This document shows positions 63,653 to 64,000 of a stretch of 64,000 bases of DNA, one piece after another (within the stretch, counting starts at the first letter, position 1; each line of letters begins with the position of its first letter). The translations under genes and the position numbers were made by a program. Where the stretch lies: contig CAMAQD010000009.1 of assembly GCA_945860385.1 (NCBI GenBank), positions 62,001 through 126,000 of the forward strand, given 5' to 3'. The DNA comes from Flavobacterium psychrophilum (GTDB taxonomy: Bacteria > Bacteroidota > Bacteroidia > Flavobacteriales > Flavobacteriaceae). A model generated the notes under the pieces. The model was not told the DNA's origin, did not search any database, and worked only from the letters and a program-made list of their open reading frames with translations.

Positions 63653-63841
63653 ATGCTATTTATAAACTTATACCTCGTAGTTACATATATCGCATCATTT
63701 GAAATCGCCAATAAAAAAGCAAATAATAGTGACGGCTGGGACGTCGAACTATTTATAACATCATTACTATTCCCTTTGGCTCTTCCAATCCTGATACTAA
63801 TTGAGATTCACACTTACCTTGCTAAAAAATCGTTGTTTTAG
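63653..63841 (+). CDS. possible small two-helix membrane protein
   Basis: 62 residues: LFINLYLVVTYIASFEIANK and LFITSLLFPLALPILILIEI are two hydrophobic helices separated by a short polar loop with NNSDGWDVE. It lies alone in a gene-poor region. No family recognised; it could be chance. Confidence 0.4.
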   Translation: MLFINLYLVVTYIASFEIANKKANNSDGWDVELFITSLLFPLALPILILIEIHTYLAKKSLF

Positions 63842-63942
63842 TAATTCAATAATTAAGTAGTTTGCACAGAGGGTAAGTAACAGATCAATCCTAAAAAATG
63901 TGATATAGTGCAAATTTGGCTGCAATACTATTGATTGGAATA

Positions 63943-63980
63943 AAAAAAGAGCTTCAATTTTAAAGCTCCTTTTCTTTGGT
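63943..63980. terminator. weak hairpin with T-run near window end
   Basis: GAGCTT (63949-63954) pairs with AAGCTC (63963-63968), flanked by an A-run and a T-run. Which gene it serves is unclear. Confidence 0.4.
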
Positions 63981-64000
63981 TTTTTAGAATAACATTTATC

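Larger units (their letters stand above)
62604..64000. other. 1.4-kb AT-rich region, almost gene-free
   Basis: Many stops on both strands. Seen: a short frame starting at 63204 (MSVDRENYLYKEI then stop), a 62-codon frame at 63337 of doubtful coding value, a minus-strand TATATTTG box at 63561-63568, a hairpin CTTCG/CGAAG at 63580-63595, and a possible small membrane protein at 63653. It may be gene debris. Confidence 0.5.

Noticed and set aside
1..64000. CRISPR array, tRNA, rRNA, insertion sequence or prophage
   Set aside because: No spaced repeat array, cloverleaf, transposase or phage gene was seen anywhere in the window.

Overview
The window is chromosomal DNA of a Bacteroidota member, most likely a Flavobacterium-type bacterium. 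The evidence is the AT-rich composition, A-rich leaders without Shine-Dalgarno sites, promoters of the TTG-N19-TAnnTTTG type, type IX secretion (T9SS) C-terminal sorting domains, carboxypeptidase-regulatory/TonB-dependent outer-membrane proteins, GSCFA and DUF4230 proteins, and a GldL-like membrane protein. No rRNA, tRNA, CRISPR array, insertion sequence or prophage was seen.

Layout. 1-7740: the tail of a carbohydrate-binding-module protein, a GntR/AraR-type regulator, and a divergent complete Leloir operon galK-galT-galE-SSS symporter-galM. 7741-10828: the GTPases era and der around a small membrane protein, with a promoter-hairpin-terminator unit ahead of era that may be a small RNA. 10951-18708: outer-membrane proteins, an SDR oxidoreductase, and an Rrf2 regulator next to a TonB-dependent receptor whose promoter region carries two copies of an 18-bp repeat. 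18766-25192: TPM, TPM, LemA, GldL-like, MerR and M23 peptidase genes, then alaS. 26016-38383: lipoprotein, GSCFA, a run of secreted beta-propeller or repeat proteins (two with T9SS tails), and a TPR histidine kinase with its NarL-type regulator. 38431-47989: DUF4230, hutU, a tiny HExxH protein, a T9SS protein, a D-cysteine desulfhydrase-like enzyme, a LysM glucosaminidase and hemL. 48068-52017: a probable copper-handling cluster. 52007-54462: nadA-nadB. 54898-61009: an anaerobic or nitrosative-stress region. 61410-62603: a glycerophosphodiesterase and a small winged-helix-like protein. 62604-64000 is nearly gene-free.

The most unusual part is 54898-61009. An operon on the minus strand reads ric (di-iron Fe-S repair) - nrdD - 56-codon gene - nrdG - Rrf2/NsrR-like regulator. 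The large NrdD ends just after its zinc-binding motif and has no glycyl-radical motif. That motif (RVMGY followed by FNIGKKGEH) is on a separate 56-residue polypeptide that overlaps both nrdD and nrdG. The class III ribonucleotide reductase therefore looks split, with its radical-bearing domain as its own subunit. A TGAT-N4-ATCA (FNR/DNR-like) site lies upstream of ric. A second lies upstream of the uncharacterised 604-residue Cys-containing protein at 54898, centred near -41 from a predicted start. This ties that orphan to the same oxygen or NO control.

Functions come from motif reading alone. Operators, promoters and RNA elements are inferences from sequence pattern.
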